48,321 nt of DNA from JBHOQX01 sp042408595 (GCA_042408595.1 JBHOQX010000009.1:1-48321), one strand, 5' to 3'. Positions 26,394 through 34,389 are shown, numbered from the stretch's first letter. A program made the numbers and translations. Notes: a model not told the origin generated them from the sequence alone.

Positions 26394-26478
26394 GCCCCTG
26401 AGCGCGGCGCCGGGCAACCGGCACCGCGGGGGCGCAGCCAGGCGGCTGGAACAGCGTCAGTCTCTGACGTTTTGACTG
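26394..26478 (+). promoter_or_regulatory. Candidate attenuator / structured leader of rpsA
   Basis: Three successive stems lie in the rpsA leader. (1) 26394-26433: GCCCC...GGGGC, CGCGG...CCGCG and GCCGG-GCAA-CCGGC stacked into a long hairpin capped by a GNRA tetraloop, with a TGAG bulge and one C/A mismatch. (2) CAGCC (26435-26439) with GGCTG (26444-26448). (3) CGTCAG-TCT-CTGACG (26455-26469) followed directly by TTTT, the form of an intrinsic terminator. CAGTC (26458-26462) can alternatively pair with GACTG (26474-26478), which would break stem 3. The arrangement suits transcription attenuation; the ligand, if any, is unknown. The rest of the leader shows nothing else recognisable. Confidence 0.5.
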
Positions 26479-26577
26479 CTGTGTGCGCCGGATCGCGCCA
26501 CAGCAGCCCGTTATCCGCTCGCCGTCGCGCGAGACATGCGGCGGCACAAGACATCAAATACTGTTTGGAGGGGATTG

Positions 26578-27768
26578 ATGAGTTTGCCCGTTGCCAACGC
26601 CGGCCAGGAGATGGACGATCTCGACTGGACCCAGCTGCTCGATGCGTACGATTATGCCCGCCCGCAGCGCGGCGAGTTGCGCGAAGGGATGGTCATGCAG
26701 ATCCAACCGGACGGCGTGATCGTCTCGATCGGCACCAAGCGCGAGGGGGTCATCCCGCAGCAGGACCTGAAGCAGATGGGCGATGAGGTCGTCAACAACC
26801 TCAAAGTCGGCGACACCATCCAGGTGTATATCCAGGACCCCGAGAATCGCGATGGCGACCTGATCCTGTCGCTGACAATGGTGCAGGTCGCGCGCGACTG
26901 GGAGGAGGCCGACCGGCTGCGTGGCGACGGCGGCATTGTCCAGGGCCAGGTGATCGGCTACAACAAGGGCGGCCTGCTGGTGAAGTTCAACCGCATCCGC
27001 GGCTTCGTGCCGGCCTCGCAGGTGGCGCAGCTCCACGGCCGCACCGCCGCCGAGGAGCGGCAGCAGGCGCTCCAGCGCATGGTCGGCCAGACGATCCCGC
27101 TCAAGGTGATCGAGGTCGATAAGGAGCGCAACCGGCTGGTGCTCTCCGAGCGCCTGGCGACGCAGGAGTGGCGCAAGGCGCAGAAGCAGCGGCTCCTCAC
27201 CGAGCTGCAGCCCGGCGATGTCCTCACCGGCCGCGTCAACCAGCTCACCAGCTTCGGCGCGTTCATCGACCTGGGCGGGGCCGACGGCCTGGCGCATATC
27301 TCCGAGCTCTCCTGGCAGCGCGTCAACCACCCGCGCGAGGTGCTGTCGCCCGGGCAGGAGGTGAAGGTCGTCGTCGTCGAGGTCGACGCCGAGCGCGAAC
27401 GCATCGGCCTGTCGCTGCGTCGGCTCCAGACCAATCCGTGGGACTCGATCGACCAGCGTTATCACCTCGGCCAGCTTGTCAGCGGTCCGGTGACGAATGT
27501 CGCGCCGTTTGGCGCCTTTGTCCAGATCGAGGACGGTGTCGAGGGGTTGATCCACGCCAGCGAGCTGAATGCCGACCCACAGGCCCAACCGCGCGACCTG
27601 CTCCAGCCGGGGCAGACCGTCACGGCCAAGATCATCAGCATCGACAAGCAGCGGCAGCGCATGGGCCTGAGCCTGCGCCGCGTGGATGAGGGCAAAGGCG
27701 ACGCCGAAGCCCCCGCCGGCGAGTTGGCGGAGGAGACCGAGGACGCCGAGCCGGTGCAGGGCGATTAG
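26578..27768 (+). CDS. rpsA: 30S ribosomal protein S1 (four S1 domains)
   Basis: RNA-binding protein that helps mRNAs dock on the 30S subunit. The 396-residue protein has four S1 repeats at roughly 30-100, 117-187, 208-278 and 295-365. The third and fourth carry the classic cores VNQLTSFGAFIDLGGADGLA and VTNVAPFGAFVQIEDGVEGL followed by the ISELSW or HASEL turn. An acidic tail ends the protein. Four domains is the usual form in this phylum and Gram-positives, against six in E. coli. GGAGG precedes ATG 26578. A consensus promoter and long leader imply strong, possibly regulated expression. Confidence 0.93.
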   Translation: MSLPVANAGQEMDDLDWTQLLDAYDYARPQRGELREGMVMQIQPDGVIVSIGTKREGVIPQQDLKQMGDEVVNNLKVGDTIQVYIQDPENRDGDLILSLTMVQVARDWEEADRLRGDGGIVQGQVIGYNKGGLLVKFNRIRGFVPASQVAQLHGRTAAEERQQALQRMVGQTIPLKVIEVDKERNRLVLSERLATQEWRKAQKQRLLTELQPGDVLTGRVNQLTSFGAFIDLGGADGLAHISELSWQRVNHPREVLSPGQEVKVVVVEVDAERERIGLSLRRLQTNPWDSIDQRYHLGQLVSGPVTNVAPFGAFVQIEDGVEGLIHASELNADPQAQPRDLLQPGQTVTAKIISIDKQRQRMGLSLRRVDEGKGDAEAPAGELAEETEDAEPVQGD

Positions 27769-27825
27769 CTGCGGGGCCATCAGCTACGATAAGCATCGTC
27801 TCGGCCGCCATGCACGTTGAACGAG

Positions 27826-27856
27826 GAGCCGGGGATCGCAGCCCGATCCCCGGCTC
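27826..27856 (+). terminator. Terminator between rpsA and the DUF2085 gene
   Basis: Perfect 13-pair stem GAGCCGGGGATCG / CGATCCCCGGCTC with a 5-base loop, followed by TTGATGTG. It lies between convergent genes and can serve both. Confidence 0.8.
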
Positions 27857-27873
27857 TTGATGTGCTCTCGCAG

Positions 27874-28752
27874 CTACGCGCCGAAGACCAGCCCCTGGCT
27901 CTCCAGCCAGAACCGCCCCCAGGACATCGCTCCCAGCTCCACCAACGTGAGGAGGATGGCAACGGTGGCCGGGCGGGCCAGCTCCACCGCGCGCGTCACG
28001 GCGCCCTCGTATCCCATCGCCAGCGCCGCCAGCAGCACATTCACCAGGTACAGCACGCCGATGATCCCGGCCCAGGCGGTGAACGCGATCGGCCAGTACA
28101 TAAAGCCGACGTTGCCATACATGGCCGCCAGCACGAGCAGGTTCAGCAGCAGCGCCGCGCCGAGCTCCCACCAGCGCCCGATGACCGGCTGGGCGTGGTC
28201 GGCATTGCGGCGCAGCGCGACGTTCAGAATGAGGAACAGGAAGACCGCGATCGCCACCCCCATGCCGATGCCGGTGAGCGTCCGCAGTTCGTTGCGCGGC
28301 GTGTAGAAATGCGGCAGGAACAGATCGACCAGCGTGGAGTTGATGCCATCCAGCGCCATCAGCACGACAAACGCCGCCAGCGTGATGGTGATCGGCAGCG
28401 GCGGCAGCTTCGCGGCGCGCGCGCGCCCCAGCGCCAGCAAGAATAGACTGGTCAGGAGGAAGCTGCTGTAGATCCCGGTGTTGCGGGCGCAGATCGGCAG
28501 TTGCATGCCGCCGAGCTGCACATTGTGAATTTGAGCACAGACACCGTGGACGACGGCGTACATCTTCCAGTTGAGCGGCGTGCCGGGCCAGGCCAGCAGC
28601 CCGAGCAGCAGCGCGCCGGCCAGCCCGAGGAAGGCGTAGCGCCACGGCGTCTCGCGCTGTACGCGCTGCGCGCCCGCGGCGGCCTTGCGCTCCGCCACCC
28701 GCTGCCGGGCCAGCTCGACGATCCGCGCGCTTTCGGAGGTCTGGTCGTTCAT
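27874..28752 (-). CDS. DUF2085 family membrane protein
   Basis: A 292-residue polytopic membrane protein with about seven hydrophobic helices. The diagnostic segment of DUF2085 is present: VVHGVCAQIHNVQLGGMQLP followed by ICARNTGIYSSFLL (compare the H...CHQ and LPVCARCTGIY pattern of the family), with a metal- or redox-suggestive Cys pair. The function of the family is unknown. Its start is 7 bases after the stop of the TlpA gene, so the two form an operon; a redox link is suggested only by that neighbour. Confidence 0.82.
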   Translation of the reverse strand: MNDQTSESARIVELARQRVAERKAAAGAQRVQRETPWRYAFLGLAGALLLGLLAWPGTPLNWKMYAVVHGVCAQIHNVQLGGMQLPICARNTGIYSSFLLTSLFLLALGRARAAKLPPLPITITLAAFVVLMALDGINSTLVDLFLPHFYTPRNELRTLTGIGMGVAIAVFLFLILNVALRRNADHAQPVIGRWWELGAALLLNLLVLAAMYGNVGFMYWPIAFTAWAGIIGVLYLVNVLLAALAMGYEGAVTRAVELARPATVAILLTLVELGAMSWGRFWLESQGLVFGA

Positions 28753-28759
28753 ATGCGCC

Positions 28760-29335
28760 CTAACGCACCTTCGCCAGCTCTTGCTGGATACTCTCATAGC
28801 GCATCACGCCGAAGTGGCGCGCGCCAACCGTGCCGTCCGCCCGGATGAAAAAGCTGATCGGAATGTTCTTCGCGGCGTAGCGCTCCGAGATGTCGCCATC
28901 CGGGTTGGCGATCAGCGGGAACGTGATGTTGAGCTCCTGAGCGAACGACTGGATTTTGTCCACCAGTTCCAGCTTGTTCACGCCGAGCACCACCAGGCCC
29001 GTCCCGGCTTCCCGCTGCGTGCGTTGCAGGTCCGGCATCTCGGCACGGCACGGGCCGCACCACGTCGCCCAGAAATTGACGATCACCGGCGTGCCGCGCA
29101 GGTCGCTCAGCTTTCTGACGGTTCCGTCGGCCATGGTGAACTCGAAGTTCGGCGCGGGCTGGCCGACCTCCGGCAGATCGGTTGAGCCGGAGCGGTCGAG
29201 CAGGCGCGAACTGACGGCGATGTTGGACACGACCGGGCCCGATGGCGCAGGCGCGCTCGCCGCGCCGGGGCCGCAGGCCGCCAGCAGCGCTACACCGAGC
29301 GCCAACGCCGCAAGCCGCCGGAGCGTGCCGCTCAT
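28760..29335 (-). CDS. TlpA-like membrane-anchored thiol-disulfide oxidoreductase
   Basis: Extracytoplasmic thioredoxin-fold reductase of 191 residues. The N-terminus is a lipoprotein signal with lipobox LLAAC (Cys21), then a linker. The domain begins VGQPAPNFEFTMADGTVRKL, contains NFWATWCGPCRAEMPDLQ with active-site Cys93 and Cys96, and ends with the cis-Pro segment NIPISFFIRADGTVG. It probably reduces or isomerises disulfides, for example in cytochrome maturation. The start at 29335 gives the best signal peptide, but has no clear ribosome binding site; an upstream GTG is possible. Operon with the DUF2085 gene. Confidence 0.92.
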   Translation of the reverse strand: MSGTLRRLAALALGVALLAACGPGAASAPAPSGPVVSNIAVSSRLLDRSGSTDLPEVGQPAPNFEFTMADGTVRKLSDLRGTPVIVNFWATWCGPCRAEMPDLQRTQREAGTGLVVLGVNKLELVDKIQSFAQELNITFPLIANPDGDISERYAAKNIPISFFIRADGTVGARHFGVMRYESIQQELAKVR

Positions 29336-29406
29336 CCGCGGACGCAGGCGATGGTTGATAGTGACAGCTTTCGCCACAGCAACGATCCCCGATCTCGAAC
29401 GTTGAT

Positions 29407-30045
29407 CTACCCTTCCGTCAAGAACCAGCGGTCGTTGATCTGAATGGTCGGTATCGCGCCATCTGGGCGGCCGACGAGCTTTTCGAGCGGCACCTGTTGC
29501 TCCAGTTCGACAGTCGTGCCCCGCGGCGTCGCGCGCTCGATCCGCAGCGTCAGGCTGACGTTCACCGGCCGCACCAGGACCATGTCCCCGTCCGCCGGGC
29601 CAACATCGACACGGATCGTGTCGCTCAACTCGAGCGTCAGCTTTTCGTCCGGTTCGAGCTGACGTACACCTGAGACCAGCCCCGCCAGCGCGGCGCCCAG
29701 CGCGGCCCGTTGGTCCTCGCGCTCGTTCGGCGCGAAGTAGCTGGCGAGGCGGGCGGCCCACGCGCGGCGCACGTCCGGGTTGGCCAGTTGCGGATCCTTC
29801 AGCGCCTCGTTCAGTTGCTCGAGGAAGGTCTGGACGATCAGCGCCGGGGTCGGCGCCCCGACTCCGATACTGTCCGCCTCGCGCGACGTGGCCGGGCTGC
29901 ACCCGACCGGCATGGCGAGCAGCAGCGCCGCGAGGAGGACGAAGGACGATGGGCGGTGGACGGTCAACCACCGACGGATGGCCGATATGGGGCGGCGTCG
30001 CGTTTCTGTCTTCAAGCTGCGCTCGTCCACTCGCGGCACTACCAT
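29407..30045 (-). CDS. Putative lipoprotein
   Basis: A 212-residue protein with a lipobox LAMPVGC (Cys49) after the hydrophobic stretch SSFVLLAALLLA. The mature part has a helical segment TFLEQLNEALKDPQLANPDV followed by beta-rich sequence (DTIRVDVGPADGDMVLVRPV ... PTIQINDRWFLTEG), compatible with an NTF2-like or LppX-like fold; no family is certain. The first 30 residues are encoded by word-array-like DNA (29930-30045), and the signal has an unusually long basic N-region. A TTG at 29967 would give a normal signal peptide starting TVHRPSSF, so that may be the real start. It lies upstream of the TlpA gene on the same strand. Confidence 0.65.
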   Translation of the reverse strand: MVVPRVDERSLKTETRRRPISAIRRWLTVHRPSSFVLLAALLLAMPVGCSPATSREADSIGVGAPTPALIVQTFLEQLNEALKDPQLANPDVRRAWAARLASYFAPNEREDQRAALGAALAGLVSGVRQLEPDEKLTLELSDTIRVDVGPADGDMVLVRPVNVSLTLRIERATPRGTTVELEQQVPLEKLVGRPDGAIPTIQINDRWFLTEG

Positions 30046-30137
30046 CGATCACCGTCCGCACTCGTGATCAAGTTGACATCCCGCCGGGCCGGGCCGGGAC
30101 CGACCATCGGCTATCATTCTACCACGTCGTGACCATT

Positions 30138-30192
30138 GGGCTATGGCGATCGGCGGCGCCGGTTGGTATCCTTGCCGATCAAGGAATAGCCC
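30138..30192 (+). other. Nested inverted repeats in the GH99-like gene leader
   Basis: GGGCTAT (30138-30144) pairs with ATAGCCC (30186-30192), and inside it GATCGGC (30148-30154) pairs with GCCGATC (30174-30180). The structure ends 8 bases before the GAGGAG ribosome binding site. Role unknown; it could be a leader stem controlling translation. Confidence 0.4.
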
Positions 30193-30211
30193 ACTGCACA
30201 GAGGAGCGATC

Positions 30212-31789
30212 ATGCCCCGTGTTCGTGTTTCCCGGCTGCCCGCGCTCGCCGCGGCATTGGCGTTCGCCCTGGCGCTCGTCGCGCCGCACGCCGCCACACC
30301 CGCCCGCGCCCAATCGGAGCGCCCGGTGATCGCCTTCTACTACCCGTGGTACGAGCCGGGCGACTGGAGCTACGACCGCATGAGCGACATCGCTGCGCCG
30401 ACCTATAGCGGCGGCAGCGACGACGCCATCCGTCGCCATATCCAGCAGGCCGACGACGCCGGGATCGACGCGCTGGTCTGCGCCTGGTTCGGCCCGGGCG
30501 AGCAGCGGATCAACGCGCGCTGCCGCCGGCTCCAGCAGTTGGTCGAAGCGAGCGGGCGCGACATCAAGGTAGCGATCATGCCAGAGCAATCGGCCTGGGA
30601 GGCGTTGCGCTCGGTCGGGGCGCTCACCGACGCGGTGAATGTGCTGAAAGGCGATTTCATGAACCGGCCCAGCTACTTCCGCTTCCAGGGCAAGCCGGTG
30701 GTCTTCTGGTTCAACCCGCCGTCGCTGGGCGGAGTGGACACCTGGCAAGACCTGCGCAACCGCGTCGATCCCGGCCGCGAGCAGTTCTGGTTCGGTGGGA
30801 CGGACAACTTCAGCTACCTGGACGTGTACGACGCGCTCTACTACTTCGACATTTCGTGGGAGGCGCGCCCCGGCGCGGCGATGGCCTCGTACGCCGGGCG
30901 GCTGGCGCGCTACAACCAGAGCCGCGGCGCGCAGAAGCCGTTTATCGCCACCGTGATGCCTGGCTACGACGACCTGAAGGTCCGCGGCAGCCACGCCCGC
31001 AGCCGCGACAACGGCGACTACTACCGCGCCACCTGGCAGGTCGCCACGGAGCGCAACCCGGCCGCCGTGGTGCTGACGAGCTTCAACGAGTTCTACGAAG
31101 GGACGCACATCGAGCCGAGCGAGCGCTACGGCGACCTGTACCTGCGCCTGACGAAGGAGTTGATCGACCGCTTCCGCGCCGGGGTCGGGCAGGCCCCTGC
31201 GCCCGCAGCGCCGCCGGCCAACTGCCGCGTCTTCGCCGAGACCGGCAAGCGCGCCTGCGGCCGTCTTTTGGAGTACTGGGAGCAGAACGGCGGGCTACCG
31301 GTCTTTGGCTTCCCGATCACCGACCAATTCGCGCAGGAGGTCGAAGGCAAGACCTACCAGGTGCAGTGGTTCGAGCGCTATCGCCTCGAATTGCACCCTG
31401 AAAACGCCCGCCCGTACGATGTGCTGCTTGGCCGGCTCGGCGTGGACCGGCTCGGGGCGGCCGGACGCGACTGGGCGGCGCTGCCGAAGGGCGACCCGAA
31501 CGCGCCAGCCTACTTCCGCGAGACCGGCCACGCGATCGCGCCGCAGTTCCTGAGGTATTGGCAGGGGCACGGGCTGGAGTTCGATGCGCGTCCCGGGAAA
31601 AGTTTCGCGGAGTCGCTCGCCCTGTTCGGCATGCCGGTCTCCGAGCCGGCGCTGGAGACCAACAGCTCCGGTGACACCGTGCTGACCCAGTGGTTCGAGC
31701 GGGCGCGCTTCGAGTACCACCCGGACAAGCCGCCGGCCTACCGCGTGCTGCTGGGGCTGCTCGGGCGCGAGGCGAGCGGGCTGCGGTGA
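30212..31789 (+). CDS. Secreted GH99-like glycoside hydrolase with C-terminal repeats
   Basis: An exported protein of 525 residues. The signal peptide ends near ARAQ (31-34). The (beta/alpha)8 domain (37-320) begins RPVIAFYYPWYEPGDWSY and carries LTSFNEFYEGTHIEPSERYG (about 288-307), which matches the catalytic NEWxEGTxIEP region of GH99/GH71-type endo-mannosidases. Two C-terminal repeats (about 330-415 and 420-520) share YW...GLxxFG, QWFERYRLELHP and QWFERARFEYHPD. This module is common in secreted Chloroflexota proteins and probably binds the cell surface or carbohydrate. GAGGAG precedes ATG 30212. Substrate: alpha-mannan-type glycan is plausible, not proven. Confidence 0.83.
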   Translation: MPRVRVSRLPALAAALAFALALVAPHAATPARAQSERPVIAFYYPWYEPGDWSYDRMSDIAAPTYSGGSDDAIRRHIQQADDAGIDALVCAWFGPGEQRINARCRRLQQLVEASGRDIKVAIMPEQSAWEALRSVGALTDAVNVLKGDFMNRPSYFRFQGKPVVFWFNPPSLGGVDTWQDLRNRVDPGREQFWFGGTDNFSYLDVYDALYYFDISWEARPGAAMASYAGRLARYNQSRGAQKPFIATVMPGYDDLKVRGSHARSRDNGDYYRATWQVATERNPAAVVLTSFNEFYEGTHIEPSERYGDLYLRLTKELIDRFRAGVGQAPAPAAPPANCRVFAETGKRACGRLLEYWEQNGGLPVFGFPITDQFAQEVEGKTYQVQWFERYRLELHPENARPYDVLLGRLGVDRLGAAGRDWAALPKGDPNAPAYFRETGHAIAPQFLRYWQGHGLEFDARPGKSFAESLALFGMPVSEPALETNSSGDTVLTQWFERARFEYHPDKPPAYRVLLGLLGREASGLR

Positions 31790-31792
31790 AAT

Positions 31793-31878
31793 ACGACGGA
31801 CGACGGGCGAACGAGCCTCTTACCCTATCGGCACGCCGTCGGCATAGGTACAATCAACGTTCGTCCGTCGTCCGCCGT
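31793..31878 (+). repeat. Inverted-arm element A, flanking the DegT-acetyltransferase pair
   Basis: A 21-base arm at 31793-31813 (ACGACGGACGACGGGCGAAC...) is mirrored by 31858-31878 with two mismatches. Between them a 45-base core (31819-31863, overlapping the right arm) includes TACCCTATCGGCAC and GGCATAGGTACAATCAACG. The same core occurs in reverse orientation at 33749-33705 with 42 of 45 bases identical. TACAAT could act as a -10. Confidence 0.85.
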
Positions 31879-31887
31879 TCATCGTCC

Positions 31888-32967
31888 TCATCCCACCAGC
31901 CCCAGCACCTCGTGCACCGCCGCGGCGACCTGCTCGCGCTCGGCGGGAGTGAGCGACGGATGCACCGGGATGCTGAGCACCTGGCGACTGGCGCGCTCGG
32001 CGTGGGGCAACCGGTCGTGGTAGCCGAGATCCTGGTAGAGCGGCTGCTGGTGGATGGGCAGCGGGTAATAAACCCGCGCCTGCACGCCGCGCTCGGCCAA
32101 CAACTCCACCGCCCGGTCGCGGTCGCCGGGGATGCGCAGTGTGTACTGATGGTAGACGTGCTCCGCACCGGGCAGCACCGCCGGGGCGACTTCGCCGGGC
32201 AGACGGGCGTCGTAGAAGGCGGCGTTGTCGCGGCGGGCCTCGGTCCAGCCGGCGAGCTTGTCGAGCTGTGCCAGGCCGACGGCGGCCTGCAGGTCGGTCA
32301 GGCGGAAGTTGAACCCCAGAACCTCATGGTAATACTGGCGGTTCATGCCGTGCTGACGCAGCATCCGCAGCCGATCGGCCAGCGCGGCGTCGTCGGTGGT
32401 GATCATGCCGCCCTCGCCGCTGGTCATGTTTTTCGTCGGATAGAACGAGAAGCAGCCGGTGCCGAAGCCGCCGACCGCTCGCCCGCGGTAGCGTGCCGCA
32501 TGGGCCTGCGCCGCGTCTTCGACGAGCGCCAGGCCGTGCTGCTCGGCCAGCTCGGCCAGCGGCGCCAAGTCGGCGGGCTGGCCGTACAGATGCACCGGCA
32601 TGATCGCCCGGGTGCGCGGCGTGATCAGGCTGGCGGCGTGTTCGACATCCATGTTGTAGGTGGCCGGGTCGATATCGGCGAAGACCGGGCGCGCCCCGGT
32701 GAACAGCACGCTGTTGGCGGTGGCGATGAACGAGAACGCCGGGACGATCACCTCGTCGCCGGGGCCGACACCGTGCGCCAGCAGGGCCAGGTGCAGCGCT
32801 GTGGTGCCGTTCGAGGTGGCGACAGCATACCCCGTGCCGCACAGCGCAGCGAAGCGCCGCTCGAACTCGGCGACGCGGCTGCCCTGCGCGAGCTGGCCGC
32901 TCTCCAGCACCGCCAGGACGGCGGCCCTCTCTTCTTCCCCGATCAAGGGGCGGGCGATGGGAATCAT
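31888..32967 (-). CDS. DegT/DnrJ/EryC1 family PLP aminotransferase
   Basis: Transfers an amino group to a keto nucleotide-sugar. The 359-residue protein starts IPIARPLIGEEE, has SNGTTALHLAL (52-62), VHLYGQPADL and VEDAAQAHAARYRGR. The PLP lysine is Lys179 in FSFYPTKNMTSGEGGM, followed by HGMNRQYYHEVLGFNFRLTD. Length and motifs are normal. The gene just upstream on the same strand encodes an LbH acetyltransferase of the WbpD/WlbB type, so the pair probably makes a 3-acetamido sugar (as WbpE-WbpD do for UDP-diacetyl-mannuronate), for a surface polysaccharide. The sugar itself cannot be read from sequence. Confidence 0.93.
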   Translation of the reverse strand: MIPIARPLIGEEERAAVLAVLESGQLAQGSRVAEFERRFAALCGTGYAVATSNGTTALHLALLAHGVGPGDEVIVPAFSFIATANSVLFTGARPVFADIDPATYNMDVEHAASLITPRTRAIMPVHLYGQPADLAPLAELAEQHGLALVEDAAQAHAARYRGRAVGGFGTGCFSFYPTKNMTSGEGGMITTDDAALADRLRMLRQHGMNRQYYHEVLGFNFRLTDLQAAVGLAQLDKLAGWTEARRDNAAFYDARLPGEVAPAVLPGAEHVYHQYTLRIPGDRDRAVELLAERGVQARVYYPLPIHQQPLYQDLGYHDRLPHAERASRQVLSIPVHPSLTPAEREQVAAAVHEVLGLVG

Positions 32968-33004
32968 GGCTGGGACGCTCCGTGTAAATGATGATTGGAG
33001 GGAC

Positions 33005-33097
33005 CGGGGGCTGGGGGCTAGTGGCTGGGGGCTAAGGGCTTGTCCCCGTGCCCTCTGCCATCACCTTGTCGCCCGCTCACCCGCTCGCCTGTCTCGC
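33005..33097 (-). repeat. Composite word repeat, copy 3 (reverse orientation)
   Basis: Read on the minus strand: GAGCGGGTGAGCGGGCGACA, then GGTGATGGC, GGGCACGGGGACAAGCCC and runs of TAGCCCCCAGCC. The block 33065-33036 matches 37452-37481 at 27 of 30 bases. The element overlaps the 3' end of the acetyltransferase gene. Confidence 0.75.
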
Positions 33098-33644
33098 TCC
33101 GCTCCCGCTCGGTCAGCGCGATCGCCTCGTCCGGCGTGGCGCAGCGCGTGCCGCCGGCGCTGACATAGCCGACGACGCGGGCCGGGTTGCCGACGACCAC
33201 GGCGTGATCCGGCACATCCCTTGTGACCACCGCGCCGGCCCCGACCAGCGCCCAGCGCCCGATCGTCACCCCGGTGACGATGATCGCGCCGGCCCCGATC
33301 GCCGCGCCGTGGCGCACCAGCGTCGCGCCGACCGTCCAGTCGTCTGCCCCCTTGATCGAGCCGTCCGGGTTGATCGCCCGCGGCAGCCGGTCGTTGGTGA
33401 AGATCGCGTGGGGGCCGACGAACACGCCGTCCTCCAGGCGCAGGCCATGGTAGAGCGAGGCGTTGTTCTGCACCTTGCAATGGTCACCCAGCACGACCTC
33501 GAAGTCGATATAGGCATTCTTGCCGACGATGCAGCCGCGCCCGAGGCGGGCGCGCTCGCGCACCTGCGCCCCGTGCCAGATGCTCGTTCCGTCGCCGATC
33601 TCGGCCTCCGGCGACACGTCGGCGGTTGGGTGGATGCGGATCAT
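33018..33644 (-). CDS. Left-handed beta-helix N-acetyltransferase (WbpD/WlbB-type)
   Basis: Acetyl-CoA-dependent acetyltransferase acting on amino nucleotide-sugars. The 208-residue protein is mostly hexapeptide repeats: SIWHGAQVRERARLGRGCIV, KNAYIDFEVVLGDHCKVQNN and GVFVGPHAIFTNDRLPRA, then VGATLVRHGAAIGAGAIIVT and a loop VVVGNPARVVGYV. The IWH...VQNNASLYHG...VFVGPH...FTND pattern is that of UDP-3-amino-sugar acetyltransferases. Residues 179-208 (from RERSETGERV) are low complexity and are encoded by composite repeat DNA, so the original stop was probably lost to it. Start at 33644 from homology. It pairs with the DegT gene. Confidence 0.9.
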   Translation of the reverse strand: MIRIHPTADVSPEAEIGDGTSIWHGAQVRERARLGRGCIVGKNAYIDFEVVLGDHCKVQNNASLYHGLRLEDGVFVGPHAIFTNDRLPRAINPDGSIKGADDWTVGATLVRHGAAIGAGAIIVTGVTIGRWALVGAGAVVTRDVPDHAVVVGNPARVVGYVSAGGTRCATPDEAIALTERERSETGERVSGRQGDGRGHGDKPLAPSH

Positions 33645-33654
33645 GGTCGTGCGT

Positions 33655-33770
33655 AGTCTGACGATGAACGATAGATGTCTGGACGAAAGCCGACGGACGA
33701 AGGGCGAACGTTGATTGTACCTATGCCACCGGTGTGCCGATAGGGTAAGACGCGCTTTGGTCCGTCGTCC
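33655..33770 (-). repeat. Inverted-arm element B (reverse copy of element A)
   Basis: The 45-base core at 33749-33705 matches element A (31819-31863) at 42 of 45 bases. Flanking arms (GACGGACGAAGGGCG at 33691-33705 and GTCCGTCGTC at 33760-33769) are degenerate. On this strand the element lies upstream of the acetyltransferase gene, whose start is at 33644. Confidence 0.85.
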
Positions 33771-33849
33771 TGCATCGGCGCAGCCTGCCGGTTGCACATG
33801 ACTCCTGCGCAGTCTACCAGCCACCGATGAACAGTCGATGACAACCGGG

Positions 33850-34221
33850 CTACGTCTGCTCGACGGCGTGCGGGATGTGCTCGATGCCGGTAAGGCGCCC
33901 GGCGGCATCGAGCGCGACCGTCACGACATCGATGCGCCAGGGGGTGTCAGGCGGGATGGCGTGCGCCTCGAGGTAGGCAGCGGCGAGGGCGGCGAGCCGC
34001 GCTCGTTTGGCAGGCCCGACCGACTCGGCGGCGAGGCCGGGCGAGCCGCCGCGCCGGGTGCGCACCTCGACAAACACCAGCTCTGCGCCGTCGCGCAGCA
34101 CCAGGTCCAGCTCGCCGCCTGGGGCGCGCCACTGCCGCGCCAGCACCGCCATGCCGGCACGCTCCAGGTGCGCCGCCGCCAGGCGCTCGCCCAGATTACC
34201 GAGGATGCGCCGGCGACTCAT
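33850..34221 (-). CDS. yraN: UPF0102 (YraN) family endonuclease-like protein
   Basis: Small protein of the restriction-endonuclease-like fold whose role is unsettled. The 123 residues contain GNLGERLAAAHLERAGMAVL, then APGGELDLVLRDGAELVFVE with the Asp and the E of FVEVRTRRG (the ExK-like site, with Val-Arg for the usual Val-Lys), and WRIDVVTVAL. The start at 34221 gives the family N-terminus MSRRRILGN. It follows gdhA on the same strand after a word array. Confidence 0.9.
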   Translation of the reverse strand: MSRRRILGNLGERLAAAHLERAGMAVLARQWRAPGGELDLVLRDGAELVFVEVRTRRGGSPGLAAESVGPAKRARLAALAAAYLEAHAIPPDTPWRIDVVTVALDAAGRLTGIEHIPHAVEQT

Positions 34222-34239
34222 AATGCGGTCGGCCGACGA

Positions 34240-34385
34240 CACGGCAGCATGGGGTCAGGGAGGGGACGAGGCAAGGAGCAAGGGGGCCAGGAGATCGCGG
34301 CAGGGCTCTGCTGGTCTCCCACATCTTCCGATCCCTCGGTCTGCATCGGCCCGTCCTCCCGGACATCTGCCCGCTTGCCCGCCCG
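34240..34385. repeat. Reiterated-word array in the gdhA-yraN gap
   Basis: Words of the GGAGGGGACGAGGCAAGGAG type on the left give way to CATCTTCCGATCCCTCGGTC and GTCCTCCCGGACATCTGCCC. Arms are partly inverted. No gene seen. Confidence 0.5.
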
Positions 34386-34389
34386 AGCC

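Noticed and set aside
26380..26450. Possible SAM-type riboswitch before rpsA (GCCGGGCAACCGGC resembles the CCCGGCAACC of SAM-I)
   Set aside because: The match is explained by a GCAA-capped hairpin; the SAM-I stems and the downstream GGTGC-TTCC part are not found, and rpsA is not a sulfur gene.
30073..30117. TTGACA at 30073 with TATCAT at 30112 as a promoter for the GH99-like gene
   Set aside because: The spacing is 33 bases, far from the 16-18 needed; the actual promoter was not found.
31793..33770. Insertion sequence carrying the DegT-acetyltransferase pair
   Set aside because: No transposase, no target duplication seen, and the repeat is of the word-array kind; kept only as a possible cassette.
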